Part shown: positions 27,101 to 41,139 of the stretch, in pieces | Position numbering within the stretch: position 1 is the first letter of the stretch | How the letters are laid out: every line of letters starts with the position of its first letter | Origin: Eurosta solidaginis | Taxonomy: Eukaryota > Arthropoda > Insecta > Diptera > Tephritidae | Direction of reading: 5' to 3' | Assembly (NCBI RefSeq): GCF_040869045.1 | Contig: NW_027136908.1 | Location: 682,001-746,000, forward strand | Length of the DNA stretch: 64,000 nucleotides | Notes under the pieces: generated by a model | Databases searched by the model: none | Seen by the model: the letters and a program-made list of their open reading frames with translations, nothing else | Told to the model about the DNA's origin: nothing | Program-made: the position numbers and the translations under genes

Positions 27101-30100
27101 GCGGATTAATATACACATAAAAACCTATCATCTGCAAAAACAAAATCGGTTCTATCTTGTTTGGTTCAATAGATATGGACACTTATCCCTTTTAGTCGGT
27201 TAACCACAACCATTTTGACGTAGAAATTGAACCGTTAACGATATTACCTTGGATCAGCTTTTGGATTAATATACACATAAAAACCTACCATCTTCAAAAA
27301 CAAAATCGAATCTATCTTGTTTGGTTCAATAGATATGGACACTTATCCCTTTTAGTCGGTTAACCCCACCCAGTATGACGTAGAAATTAAGCCGTTAACG
27401 ATAGAACCTTGTATCAGCTTGTGGATTAATATACACATAAAAACCTACCATCTGCAAAAACAAAATCGATTATATCTTGCTTGGTTCAATAGATATGGAC
27501 ACTTATCCCTTTTAGTCGGTTAACCCCACCCAGTATGACGTAGAAATTAAACCGTTAGCGATAGAACCTTGTATCAGCTTGTGGATTAATATACACATAA
27601 AAACCTACCATCTGCAAAAAAAAATCGATTCTATCTTGCTTGGTTCAATAGATATGGACACTTATCCCTTTTAGTCGGTTAACCCCATCCACTTTGACGT
27701 AGAAATTAAACCGTTAACGATAGAACCTTGGGTCAGCTTGCGGATTAATATACACATAAAAACCTATCATCTGCAAAAACAAAATCGATTCTATCTTGCT
27801 TGGTTCAATAGATATGGACACTTATCCCTTTTAGTCGGTTAACCCCACCCAGTATGACGTAGAAATTGAGCCGTTATCTATAGAACCTTGCATCGGCTTG
27901 CGGATTAATGTACACATAAAAACCTACCATCTGCAAAAATAAAATCGATTCTATCTTGCTTGGTTCAATAGATATGGACACTTATCCCTTTTAGTCGGTT
28001 AACCCCACCCAGTATGACGTAGAAATTGAACCGTTAGCGATAGAACCATGGATCAGCTTGTGGATTAATATACACATAAAAACCTATCATCTGCAAAAAA
28101 AAAATCGATTCTATCTTGCTTGGTTCAATAGATATGGATACTTATCCCTTTTAGTCGGTTAACCCCACCCACTTTGCGTAGAAATTGAACCGTTAACGAT
28201 AGAAGCTTAGGTCGGCCTGTGGATTAATATACACATAAAAACCTACCATCTGCAAAAACAAAATCTTTTCTATCTTGCTTGGTTCAATAGATATGGATAC
28301 TTATCCCTTTTAGTCGGTTAACCCCACCCACTTTGACGTAGAAATTGAACCGTTAACGATAGAAGCTTAGGTCAGCTTGTGGATTAATATACACATAAAA
28401 ACCTACCATCTGCAAAAATAAAATCGATTCTATTTTGCTTGGTACAATAGATATGTATACTTATCCTTTTTAGTCGGTTAACCTCACCCACTATAACGTA
28501 GAAATTGAACCGTTAACGATAGAAGCTTAGGTCAGCTTGTGGATTAATATACACATAAAAACCTACCATCTGCAAAAACAAAATCGATTCTATCTTGCTT
28601 GGTTCAATAGATATGGATACTTATCCCTTTTAGTCGGTTAACCCCACCCACTTTGACGTAGAAATTGAACCGTTAACGATAGAAGCTTAGGTCAGCTTGT
28701 GGATTAATATACACATAAAAACCTACCATCTGCAAAAAAAAAAAAAAATCGATTCTATCTTGCTTGGTTCAATAGATATGGACACTTATCCCTTTTAGTG
28801 GGTTAACCCAATCCACTTTGACGTAGAAATTAAACCGTTAACGATAGATCCTTGGATCAGCTTGCGGATTAATATACACATAAAAACCTACCATCTGCAA
28901 AAACAAAATCGATTCTATCTTGCTTGGTTCAATAGATATGGATACTTATCCCTTTTAGTCGGTTAACCCCACCCACTTTGACGTAGAAATTGAACCGTTA
29001 ACGATAGAAGCTTAGGTCAGCTTGTGGATTAATATATATATAAAAACCTACCATCTGCAAAAATAAAATCGATTCTATTTTGCTTGGTTCAATAGATATG
29101 TATACTTATCCTTTTTAGTCGGTTAACCCCACCCACTATAACGTAGAAATTGAACCGTTAACGATAGAAGCTTAGGTCAACTTGTGGATTAATATACACA
29201 TAAAAACCTACCATCTGCAAAAACAAAATCGATTCTATCTTGCTCGGTTCTATAGATATGGATACTTATCCCTTTTAGTCGGTTAACCCCACCCACTTTG
29301 ACGTAGAAATTGAACCGTTAACGATAGAAGCTTAGGTCAGCTTGTGGATTAATATACACATAAAAACCTACCATCTGCAAAAATAAAATCGATTCTATTT
29401 TGCTTGGTTCAATAGATATGGATACTTATCCCTTTTAGTCGGTTAACCCCACCCACTTTGACGTAGAAATTGAACCGTTAACGATAGAAGCTTAGGTCAG
29501 CTTGTGGATTAATATACACATAAAAACCTACCATCTGCAAAAATAAAATCGATTCTATCTTGCTTGGTTCAATAGATATGGACACTTATCCCTTTTAGTC
29601 GGTTAACCCCACCCACTTTGCGTAGAAATTGAACCGTTAACGATAGAAGCTTAGGTCAGCCTGTGTATTAATATGCACATAAAAACCTACCATCTGCAAA
29701 AACAAAATCGTTTCTATCTTGCTTGGTTCAATAGATATGGATACTTATCCCTTTTAGTCGGTTAACCCCACCCACTTTGACGTAGAAATTGAACCGTTAA
29801 CGATAGAAGCTTAGGTCAGCTTGTGGATTAATATACACATAAAAACCTACCATCTGCAAAAATAAAATCGATTATATTTTGCTTGGTTCAATAGATATGG
29901 ATACTTGTCCCTTTTAGTCGGTTAACCCCACCCACTTTGACGTAGAAATTGAACCGTTAATGATAGAACTTTGGATCAGCTTGTGGATTAATATACACAT
30001 AAAAACCTACCATCTGCAAAAAAAAAATCGATTCTATCTTGCTTGGTTCAATAGATATGGACACTTATCCCTTTTAGTGGGTTAACCCCATCCACTTTGA

Positions 30101-33100
30101 CGTAGAAATTAAACCGTTAACGATAGATCCTTGGATCAGCTTGCGGATTAATATACACATAAAAACCTATCATCTGCAAAAACAAAGTCGATTCTACCTT
30201 GCTTGGTTCAATAGATATGGACACTTATCCCTTTTAGTCGGTTAACCCCACCCAGTATGACGTAGAAATTGAGCCGTTATCGATAGAACCTTGGATCGGC
30301 TTGCGGATTAATATACACATAAAAACCTATCATCTGCAAAAACAAAATCGGTTTTATCTTGTTTGGTTCAATAGATATGGATACTTATCCCTTTTAGTCG
30401 GTTAACCACAACCATTTTGACGTAGAAATTGAACCGTTAACGATATTACCTTGGATCAGCTTTTGGATTAATATACACATAAAAACCTACCATCTTCAAA
30501 AACAAAATCGAATCTACCTTGTTTGGTTCAATAGATATGGACACTTATCCCTTTTAGTCGGTTAACCCCACCCAGTATGACGTAGAAATTAAACCGTTAA
30601 CGATAGAACCTTGTATCAGCTTGTGGATTAATATACACATAAAAACCTACCATCTGCAAAAAAAAAATCGATTCTATCTTGCTTGGTTCAATAGATATGG
30701 ACACTTATCCCTTTTAGTCGGTTAACCTCATCCACTTTGACGTAGAAATTAAACCGTTAACGATATAATCTTGGGTCAGCTTGCGGATTAATGTACACAT
30801 AAAAACCTATCATCTGCAAAAACAAAATCGATTCTATCTTGCACTTATCCCTTTTAGTCGGTTAACCCAACCCAGTATGACGTAGAAATTGAGCCGTTAT
30901 CGATAGAACCTTGGATCGGCTTGCGGATTAATATACACATAAAAACCTATCATCTGCAAAAACAAAATCGATTCTATCTTGCTTGGTTCAATATATATGG
31001 ACACTTATCCCTTTTAGTCGGTTAACCCCACCCAGTATGACGTAGAAATTAAACCGTTAGCGATAGAACCTTGATTCAGCTTGTGGATTAATCTACACAT
31101 AAAAACCTACCATCTGCAAAAAAAAAGCGAATCTATCTTGTTTGGTTCAATAGATATGGACACTTATCCCTTTTAGTCAGTTAACCCCACCCACTTTGAC
31201 GTAGAAATTGAACCGTTAACGATAGAAGCTTAGGTCAGCCTGTGGATTAATGTACACATAAAAACCTACCATCTGCAAAAACAAAATCGTTTCTATCTTG
31301 CTTGGTTCAATAGATATGGATACTTATCCCTTTTAGTCGGTTAACCCCACCCACTTTGACGTAGAAATTGAACCGTTAACGATAGAAGTTTAGGTCAGCT
31401 TGTGGATTAATATACACATAAAAACCTACCACCTGCAAAAATAAAATCGATTCTATCTTGCTTGTTTCAATAGATATGGACACTTATCCCTTTTAGTCGG
31501 TTAACCCCACCCAGTATGACGTAGAAATTAAACCGTTAGCGATAGAACCTTGTATCAGCTTGCGGATTAATATACACATAAAAACCTACCATCTGCAAAA
31601 AAAAAAAATCGATTCTATCTTGCTTGGTTCAATAGATATGGACACTTATCCCTTTTATCCGGTTAACCCCATCCACTTTGACGTAGAAATTAAACCGTTA
31701 ACGATAGAACCTTGGGTCAGCTTGCGGATTAATATACACATAAAAACCTATCATCTGCAAAAACAAAATCGATTCTATCTTGCTTGGTTCAATAGATATG
31801 GACACTTATCCCTTTTAGTCGGTTAACCCCACCCAGTATGACGTAGAAATTGAGCCGTTATCGATAGAACCTTGCATCGGCCTGCGGATTAATATACACA
31901 TAAAAACCTACCATCTGCAAAAATAAAATCGATTCTATTTTGCTTGGTTCAATAGATATGGACACTTATCCCTTTTAGTCGGTTAACCCCACCCAGTATG
32001 ACGTAGAAATTGAACCGTTAGCGATAGAACCATGGATCAGCTTGTGGATTAATATACACATAAAAACCTATCATCTGCAAAAAAAAAATCGATTCTATCT
32101 TGCTTGGTTCAATAGATATGGATATTTATCCCTTTTAGTCGGTTAACCCCACCCACTTTGCGTAGAAATTGAACCGTTAACGATAGAAGCTTAGGTCAGC
32201 CTGTGGATTAATATACACATAAAAACCTACCATCTGCAAAAACAAAATCGTTTCTATCTTGCTTGGTTCAATAGATATGGATACTTATCCCTTTTAGTCG
32301 GTTAACCCCACCCACTTTGACGTAGAAATTGAAACGTTAACAATAGAAGCTTAGGTCAGCTTGTGGATTAATATACACATAAAAACCTACCATCTGCAAA
32401 AATAAAATCGATTCTATTTTGCTTGGTACAATAGATATGTATACTTATCCCTTTTAGTCGGTTAACCCCACCCAGTATGACGTAGAAATTGAGCCGTTAT
32501 CGATAGAACCTTGGATCGGCTTGCGGATTAATATACACATAAAAACCTATCATCTGCAAAAACAAAATCGATTCTATCTTGCTTGGTTCAATATATATGG
32601 ATACTTATCCCTTTTATTCGGTTAACCCCACCCACTTTGACGTGGAAATTGAACCGTTAATGATAGAACCTTGGATCAGCTTGTGGATTAATATACACAT
32701 AAAAACCTACCATCTGCAAAAACAAAATCGATTCTATCTTGCTTGGTTCAATAGATATGGATACTTATCCCTTTTAATCGGTTAACCCCACCCACTTTGC
32801 GTAGAAATTGAACCGTTAACGATAGAAGCTTAGGTCAGCTTGTGGATTAATATACACATAAAAACCTACCATCTGCAAAAACAAAATCGATTCTATCTTG
32901 CTTGGTTCAATAGATATGGATACTTATCCCTTTTAGTCGGTTAACCCCACCCACTTTGACGTAGAAATTGAACCGTTAACGATAGAAGTTTAGGTCAGCT
33001 TGTGGATTAATATACACATAAAAACCTACCACCTGCAAAAATAAAATCGATTCTATCTTGCTTGGTTCAATAGATATGGACACTTATCCCTTTTAGTCGG

Positions 33101-33291
33101 TTAACCCCACCCACTTTGACGTAGAAATTGAACCGTTAACGATAGAAGTTTAGGTCAGCTTGTGGATTAATATACACATAAAAACCTACCACCTGCAAAA
33201 ATAAAATCGATTCTATCTTGCTTGTTTCAATAGATATGGACACTTATCCCTTTTAGTCGGTTAACCCCACCCAGTATGACGTAGAAATTGA
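24120..33291 (+). repeat. 9,172-bp near-identical copy of 1-9,172
   Basis: The offset is 24,119 bp at every anchor tested: the A15 tract (4,630/28,749), the 20-bp deletion junction (6,723/30,842) and the chimeric monomer (8,308/32,427). The match ends at 9,172/33,291, where 'gaaccgttaac' becomes 'gagccgttatc'. Visible differences are few: 'aaaatctacc' at about 3,801 against 'aaaacctacc' at 27,920; 'taatgtacac' at 7,611 against 'taatatacac' at 31,730; and 'tttagtcgg' at 8,494 against 'tttattcgg' at 32,613. Constant spacing over 9 kb with such few changes indicates a very recent segmental duplication or an assembly repeat. Confidence 0.9.
28734..28748 (+). repeat. A15 tract, second copy
   Basis: This is the counterpart of 4,615-4,629 in the copied block A. 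It keeps the same length of 15 A, unusual for a slippage-prone tract and consistent with a young duplication. Confidence 0.93.
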
Positions 33292-36200
33292 GCCGTTATC
33301 GATAGAACCTTGGATCGGCTTGCGGATTAATATACACATAAAAACCTATCATCTGCAAAAACAAAATCGGTTTTATCTTGTTTGGTTCAATAGATATGGA
33401 TACTTATCCCTTTTAGTCGGTTAACCACAACCATTTTGACGTAGAAATTGAACCGTTAACGATATTACCTTGGATCAGCTTTTGGATTAATATACACATA
33501 AAAACCTACCATCTTCAAAAACAAAATCTAATCTACCTTGTTTGGTTCAATAGATATGGACACTTATCCCTTTTAGTCGGTTAACCCCACCCAGTATGAC
33601 GTAGAAATTAAACCGTTAACGATAGAACCTTGTATCAGCTTGTGGATTAATATACACATAAAAACCTACCATCTGCAAAAAAAAAATCGATTCTATCTTG
33701 CTTGGTTCAATAGATATGGACACTTATCCCTTTTAGTCGGTTAACCTCATCCACTTTGACGTAGAAATTAAACCGTTAACGATATAATCTTGGGTCAGCT
33801 TGCGGATTAATGTACACATAAAAACCTATCATCTGCAAAAACAAAATCGATTCTATCTTGCACTTATCCCTTTTAGTCGGTTAACCCAACCCAGTATGAC
33901 GTAGAAATTGAGCCGTTATCGATAGAACCTTGGATCGGCTTGCGGATTAATATACACATAAAAACCTATCATCTGCAAAAACAAAATCGATTCTATCTTG
34001 CTTGGTTCAATATATATGGACACTTATCCCTTTTAGTCGGTTAACCCCACCCAGTATGACGTAGAAATTAAACCGTTAGCGATAGAACCTTGATTCAGCT
34101 TGTGGATTAATCTACACATAAAAACCTACCATCTGCAAAAAAAAAGCGAATCTATCTTGTTTGGTTCAATAGATATGGACACTTATCCCTTTTAGTCAGT
34201 TAACCCCACCCACTTTGACGTAGAAATTGAACCGTTAACGATAGAAGCTTAGGTCAGCCTGTGGATTAATGTACACATAAAAACCTACCATCTGCAAAAA
34301 CAAAATCGTTTCTATCTTGCTTGGTTCAATAGATATGGATACTTATCCCTTTTAGTCGGTTAACCCCACCCACTTTGACGTAGAAATTGAACCGTTAACG
34401 ATAGAAGTTTAGGTCAGCTTGTGGATTAATATACACATAAAAACGTACCACCTGCAAAAATAAAATCGATTCTATCTTGCTTGTTTCAATAGATATGGAC
34501 ACTTATCCCTTTTAGTCGGTTAACCCCACCCAGTATGACGTAGAAATTAAACCGTTAGCGATAGAACCTTGTATCAGCTTGCGGATTAATATACACATAA
34601 AAACCTACCATCTGCAAAAAAAAAAAATCGATTCTATCTTGCTTGGTTCAATAGATATGGACACTTATCCCTTTTATCCGGTTAACCCCATCCACTTTGA
34701 CGTAGAAATTAAACCGTTAACGATAGAACCTTGGGTCAGCTTGCGGATTAATATACACATAAAAACCTATCATCTGCAAAAACAAAATCGATTCTATCTT
34801 GCTTGGTTCAATAGATATGGACACTTATCCCTTTTAGTCGGTTAACCCCACCCAGTATGACGTAGAAATTGAGCCGTTATCGATAGAACCTTGCATCGGC
34901 CTGCGGATTAATATACACATAAAAACCTACCATCTGCAAAAATAAAATCGATTCTATTTTGCTTGGTTCAATAGATATGGACACTTATCCCTTTTAGTCG
35001 GTTAACCCCACCCAGTATGACGTAGAAATTGAACCGTTAGCGATAGAACCATGGATCAGCTTGTGGATTAATATACACATAAAAACCTATCATCTGCAAA
35101 AAAAAAATCGATTCTATCTTGCTTGGTTCAATAGATATGGATATTTATCCCTTTTAGTCGGTTAACCCCACCCACTTTGCGTAGAAATTGAACCGTTAAC
35201 GATAGAAGCTTAGGTCAGCCTGTGGATTAATATACACATAAAAACCTACCATCTGCAAAAACAAAATCGTTTCTATCTTGCTTGGTTCAATAGATATGGA
35301 TACTTATCCCTTTTAGTCGGTTAACCCCACCCACTTTGACGTAGAAATTGAAACGTTAACAATAGAAGCTTAGGTCAGCTTGTGGATTAATATACACATA
35401 AAAACCTACCATCTGCAAAAATAAAATCGATTCTATTTTGCTTGGTACAATAGATATGTATACTTATCCCTTTTAGTCGGTTAACCCCACCCAGTATGAC
35501 GTAGAAATTGAGCCGTTATCGATAGAACCTTGGATCGGCTTGCGGATTAATATACACATAAAAACCTATCATCTGCAAAAACAAAATCGATTCTATCTTG
35601 CTTGGTTCAATATATATGGATACTTATCCCTTTTAGTCGGTTAACCCCACCCACTTTGACGTGGAAATTGAACCGTTAATGATAGAACCTTGGATCAGCT
35701 TGTGGATTAATATACACATAAAAACCTACCATCTGCAAAAACAAAATCGATTCTATCTTGCTTGGTTCAATAGATATGGATACTTATCCCTTTTAATCGG
35801 TTAACCCCACCCACTTTGCGTAGAAATTGAACCGTTAACGATAGAAGCTTAGGTCAGCTTGTGGATTAATATACACATAAAAACCTACCATCTGCAAAAA
35901 CAAAATCGATTCTATCTTGCTTGGTTCAATAGATATGGATACTTATCCCTTTTAGTCGGTTAACCCCACCCACTTTGACGTAGAAATTGAACCGTTAACG
36001 ATAGAAGTTTAGGTCAGCTTGTGGATTAATATACACATAAAAACCTACCACCTGCAAAAATAAAATCGATTCTATCTTGCTTGGTTCAATAGATATGGAC
36101 ACTTATCCCTTTTAGTCGGTTAACCCCACCCACTTTGACGTAGAAATTGAACCGTTAACGATAGAAGTTTAGGTCAGCTTGTGGATTAATATACACATAA

Positions 36201-39200
36201 AAACCTACCACCTGCAAAAATAAAATCGATTCTATCTTGCTTGTTTCAATAGATATGGACACTTATCCCTTTTAGTCGGTTAACCCCACCCAGTATGACG
36301 TAGAAATTGAGCCGTTATCGATAGAACCTTGGATCGGCTTGCGGATTAATATACACATAAAAACCTATCATCTGCAAAAACAAAATCGGTTTTATCTTGT
36401 TTGGTTCAATAGATATGGATACTTATCCCTTTTAGTCGGTTAACCACAACCATTTTGACGTAGAAATTGAACCGTTAACGATATTACCTTGGATCAGCTT
36501 TTGGATTAATATACACATAAAAACCTACCATCTTCAAAAACAAAATCTAATCTACCTTGTTTGGTTCAATAGATATGGACACTTATCCCTTTTAGTCGGT
36601 TAACCCCACCCAGTATGACGTAGAAATTAAACCGTTAACGATAGAACCTTGTATCAGCTTGTGGATTAATATACACATAAAAACCTACCATCTGCAAAAA
36701 AAAAATCGATTCTATCTTGCTTGGTTCAATAGATATGGACACTTATCCCTTTTAGTCGGTTAACCTCATCCACTTTGACGTAGAAATTAAACCGTTAACG
36801 ATATAATCTTGGGTCAGCTTGCGGATTAATGTACACATAAAAACCTATCATCTGCAAAAACAAAATCGATTCTATCTTGCACTTATCCCTTTTAGTCGGT
36901 TAACCCAACCCAGTATGACGTAGAAATTGAGCCGTTATCGATAGAACCTTGGATCGGCTTGCGGATTAATATACACATAAAAACCTATCATCTGCAAAAA
37001 CAAAATCGATTCTATCTTGCTTGGTTCAATATATATGGACACTTATCCCTTTTAGTCGGTTAACCCCACCCAGTATGACGTAGAAATTAAACCGTTAGCG
37101 ATAGAACCTTGATTCAGCTTGTGGATTAATCTACACATAAAAACCTACCATCTGCAAAAAAAAAGCGAATCTATCTTGTTTGGTTCAATAGATATGGACA
37201 CTTATCCCTTTTAGTCAGTTAACCCCACCCACTTTGACGTAGAAATTGAACCGTTAACGATAGAAGCTTAGGTCAGCCTGTGGATTAATGTACACATAAA
37301 AACCTACCATCTGCAAAAACAAAATCGTTTCTATCTTGCTTGGTTCAATAGATATGGATACTTATCCCTTTTAGTCGGTTAACCCCACCCACTTTGACGT
37401 AGAAATTGAACCGTTAACGATAGAAGTTTAGGTCAGCTTGTGGATTAATATACACATAAAAACGTACCACCTGCAAAAATAAAATCGATTCTATCTTGCT
37501 TGTTTCAATAGATATGGACACTTATCCCTTTTAGTCGGTTAACCCCACCCAGTATGACGTAGAAATTAAACCGTTAGCGATAGAACCTTGTATCAGCTTG
37601 CGGATTAATATACACATAAAAACCTACCATCTGCAAAAAAAAAAAATCGATTCTATCTTGCTTGGTTCAATAGATATGGACACTTATCCCTTTTATCCGG
37701 TTAACCCCATCCACTTTGACGTAGAAATTAAACCGTTAACGATAGAACCTTGGGTCAGCTTGCGGATTAATATACACATAAAAACCTATCATCTGCAAAA
37801 ACAAAATCGATTCTATCTTGCTTGGTTCAATAGATATGGACACTTATCCCTTTTAGTCGGTTAACCCCACCCAGTATGACGTAGAAATTGAGCCGTTATC
37901 GATAGAACCTTGCATCGGCCTGCGGATTAATATACACATAAAAACCTACCATCTGCAAAAATAAAATCGATTCTATTTTGCTTGGTTCAATAGATATGGA
38001 CACTTATCCCTTTTAGTCGGTTAACCCCACCCAGTATGACGTAGAAATTGAACCGTTAGCGATAGAACCATGGATCAGCTTGTGGATTAATATACACATA
38101 AAAACCTATCATCTGCAAAAAAAAAATCGATTCTATCTTGCTTGGTTCAATAGATATGGATATTTATCCCTTTTAGTCGGTTAACCCCACCCACTTTGCG
38201 TAGAAATTGAACCGTTAACGATAGAAGCTTAGGTCAGCCTGTGGATTAATATACACATAAAAACCTACCATCTGCAAAAACAAAATCGTTTCTATCTTGC
38301 TTGGTTCAATAGATATGGATACTTATCCCTTTTAGTCGGTTAACCCCACCCACTTTGACGTAGAAATTGAAACGTTAACAATAGAAGCTTAGGTCAGCTT
38401 GTGGATTAATATACACATAAAAACCTACCATCTGCAAAAATAAAATCGATTCTATTTTGCTTGGTACAATAGATATGTATACTTATCCCTTTTAGTCGGT
38501 TAACCCCACCCAGTATGACGTAGAAATTGAGCCGTTATCGATAGAACCTTGGATCGGCTTGCGGATTAATATACACATAAAAACCTATCATCTGCAAAAA
38601 CAAAATCGATTCTATCTTGCTTGGTTCAATATATATGGATACTTATCCCTTTTAGTCGGTTAACCCCACCCACTTTGACGTGGAAATTGAACCGTTAATG
38701 ATAGAACCTTGGATCAGCTTGTGGATTAATATACACATAAAAACCTACCATCTGCAAAAACAAAATCGATTCTATCTTGCTTGGTTCAATAGATATGGAT
38801 ACTTATCCCTTTTAATCGGTTAACCCCACCCACTTTGCGTAGAAATTGAACCGTTAACGATAGAAGCTTAGGTCAGCTTGTGGATTAATATACACATAAA
38901 AACCTACCATCTGCAAAAACAAAATCGATTCTATCTTGCTTGGTTCAATAGATATGGATACTTATCCCTTTTAGTCGGTTAACCCCACCCACTTTGACGT
39001 AGAAATTGAACCGTTAACGATAGAAGTTTAGGTCAGCTTGTGGATTAATATACACATAAAAACCTACCACCTGCAAAAATAAAATCGATTCTATCTTGCT
39101 TGGTTCAATAGATATGGACACTTATCCCTTTTAGTCGGTTAACCCCACCCACTTTGACGTAGAAATTGAACCGTTAACGATAGAAGTTTAGGTCAGCTTG

Positions 39201-41139
39201 TGGATTAATATACACATAAAAACCTACCACCTGCAAAAATAAAATCGATTCTATCTTGCTTGTTTCAATAGATATGGACACTTATCCCTTTTAGTCGGTT
39301 AACCCCACCCAGTATGACGTAGAAATTGAGCCGTTATCGATAGAACCTTGGATCGGCTTGCGGATTAATATACACATAAAAACCTATCATCTGCAAAAAC
39401 AAAATCGGTTTTATCTTGTTTGGTTCAATAGATATGGATACTTATCCCTTTTAGTCGGTTAACCACAACCATTTTGACGTAGAAATTGAACCGTTAACGA
39501 TATTACCTTGGATCAGCTTTTGGATTAATATACACATAAAAACCTACCATCTTCAAAAACAAAATCGAATCTACCTTGTTTGGTTCAATAGATATGGACA
39601 CTTATCCCTTTTAGTCGGTTAACCCCACCCAGTATGACGTAGAAATTAAACCGTTAACGATAGAACCTTGTATCAGCTTGTGGATTAATATACACATAAA
39701 AACCTACCATCTGCGAAAAAAAAATCGATTCTATCTTGCTTGGTTCAATAGATATGGACACTTATCCCTTTTAGTCGGTTAACCTCATCCACTTTGACGT
39801 AGAAATTAAACCGTTAACGATATAATCTTGGGTCAGCTTGCGGATTAATGTACACATAAAAACCTATCATCTGCAAAAACAAAATCGATTCTATCTTGCA
39901 CTTATCCCTTTTAGTCGGTTAACCCAACCCAGTATGACGTAGAAATTGAGCCGTTATCGATAGAACCTTGGATCGGCTTGCGGATTAATATACACATAAA
40001 AACCTATCATCTGCAAAAACAAAATCGATTCTATCTTGCTTGGTTCAATATATATGGACACTTATCCCTTTTAGTCGGTTAACCCCACCCAGTATGACGT
40101 AGAAATTAAACCGTTAGCGATAGAACCTTGATTCAGCTTGTGGATTAATCTACACATAAAAACCTACCATCTGCAAAAAAAAAGCGAATCTATCTTGTTT
40201 GGTTCAATAGATATGGACACTTATCCCTTTTAGTCAGTTAACCCCACCCACTTTGACGTAGAAATTGAACCGTTAACGATAGAAGCTTAGGTCAGCCTGT
40301 GGATTAATATACACATAAAAACCTACCATCTGCAAAAACAAAATCGTTTCTATCTTGCTTGGTTCAATAGATATGGATACTTATCCCTTTTAGTCGGTTA
40401 ACCCCACCCACTTTGACGTAGAAATTGAACCGTTAACGATAGAAGTTTAGGTCAGCTTGTGGATTAATATACACATAAAAACCTACCACCTGCAAAAATA
40501 AAATCGATTCTATCTTGCTTGTTTCAATAGATATGGACACTTATCCCTTTTAGTCGGTTAACCCCACCCAGTATGACGTAGAAATTAAACCGTTAGCGAT
40601 AGAACCTTGTATCAGCTTGCGGATTAATATACACATAAAAACCTACCATCTGCAAAAAAAAAAATCGATTCTATCTTGCTTGGTTCAATAGATATGGACA
40701 CTTATCCCTTTTATCCGGTTAACCCCATCCACTTTGACGTAGAAATTAAACCGTTAACGATAGAACCTTGGGTCAGCTTGCGGATTAATATACACATAAA
40801 AACCTATCATCTGCAAAAACAAAATCGATTCTATCTTGCTTGGTTCAATAGATATGGACACTTATCCCTTTTAGTCGGTTAACCCCACCCAGTATGACGT
40901 AGAAATTGAGCCGTTATCGATAGAACCTTGCATCGGCCTGCGGATTAATATACACATAAAAACCTACCATCTGCAAAAATAAAATCGATTCTATTTTGCT
41001 TGGTTCAATAGATATGGACACTTATCCCTTTTAGTCGGTTAACCCCACCCAGTATGACGTAGAAATTGAACCGTTAGCGATAGAACCATGGATCAGCTTG
41101 TGGATTAATATACACATAAAAACCTATCATCTGCAAAAA
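30207..41139 (+). repeat. Higher-order repeat of 3,019 bp, about 3.6 copies
   Basis: The unit is 19 monomers: the last ~1.5 kb of block A (the 'gttttatctt', 'gatattacc', 'gatataatc' and 20-bp-deleted monomers) joined to the first ~1.5 kb of block B. The anchor 'gttttatctt' lies at 30,351, 33,370, 36,389 and 39,408, each exactly 3,019 bp apart. Units are approximately 30,207-33,225, 33,226-36,244, 36,245-39,263 and 39,264-41,139 (partial). The join occurs where 'cttgtttcaatag' of block B meets 'gagccgttatc' of block A, so the array arose by unequal exchange between misaligned monomers. Unit 4 has one A fewer in the tract near 40,655. Confidence 0.93.
33226..39263 (+). repeat. Sister units 2 and 3 of the 3,019-bp repeat
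   Basis: These two units share private variants missing from units 1 and 4. T at 33,529 and 36,548 ('aaaatctaatc') replaces the G at 30,510 and 39,567. 'aaaacgtacc' at 34,440 and 37,459 replaces 'aaaacctacc' at 31,421 and near 40,478. Unit 1 alone has 'tttattcgg' (32,613). The pattern indicates that units 2 and 3 are the products of the latest duplication. Confidence 0.88.
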
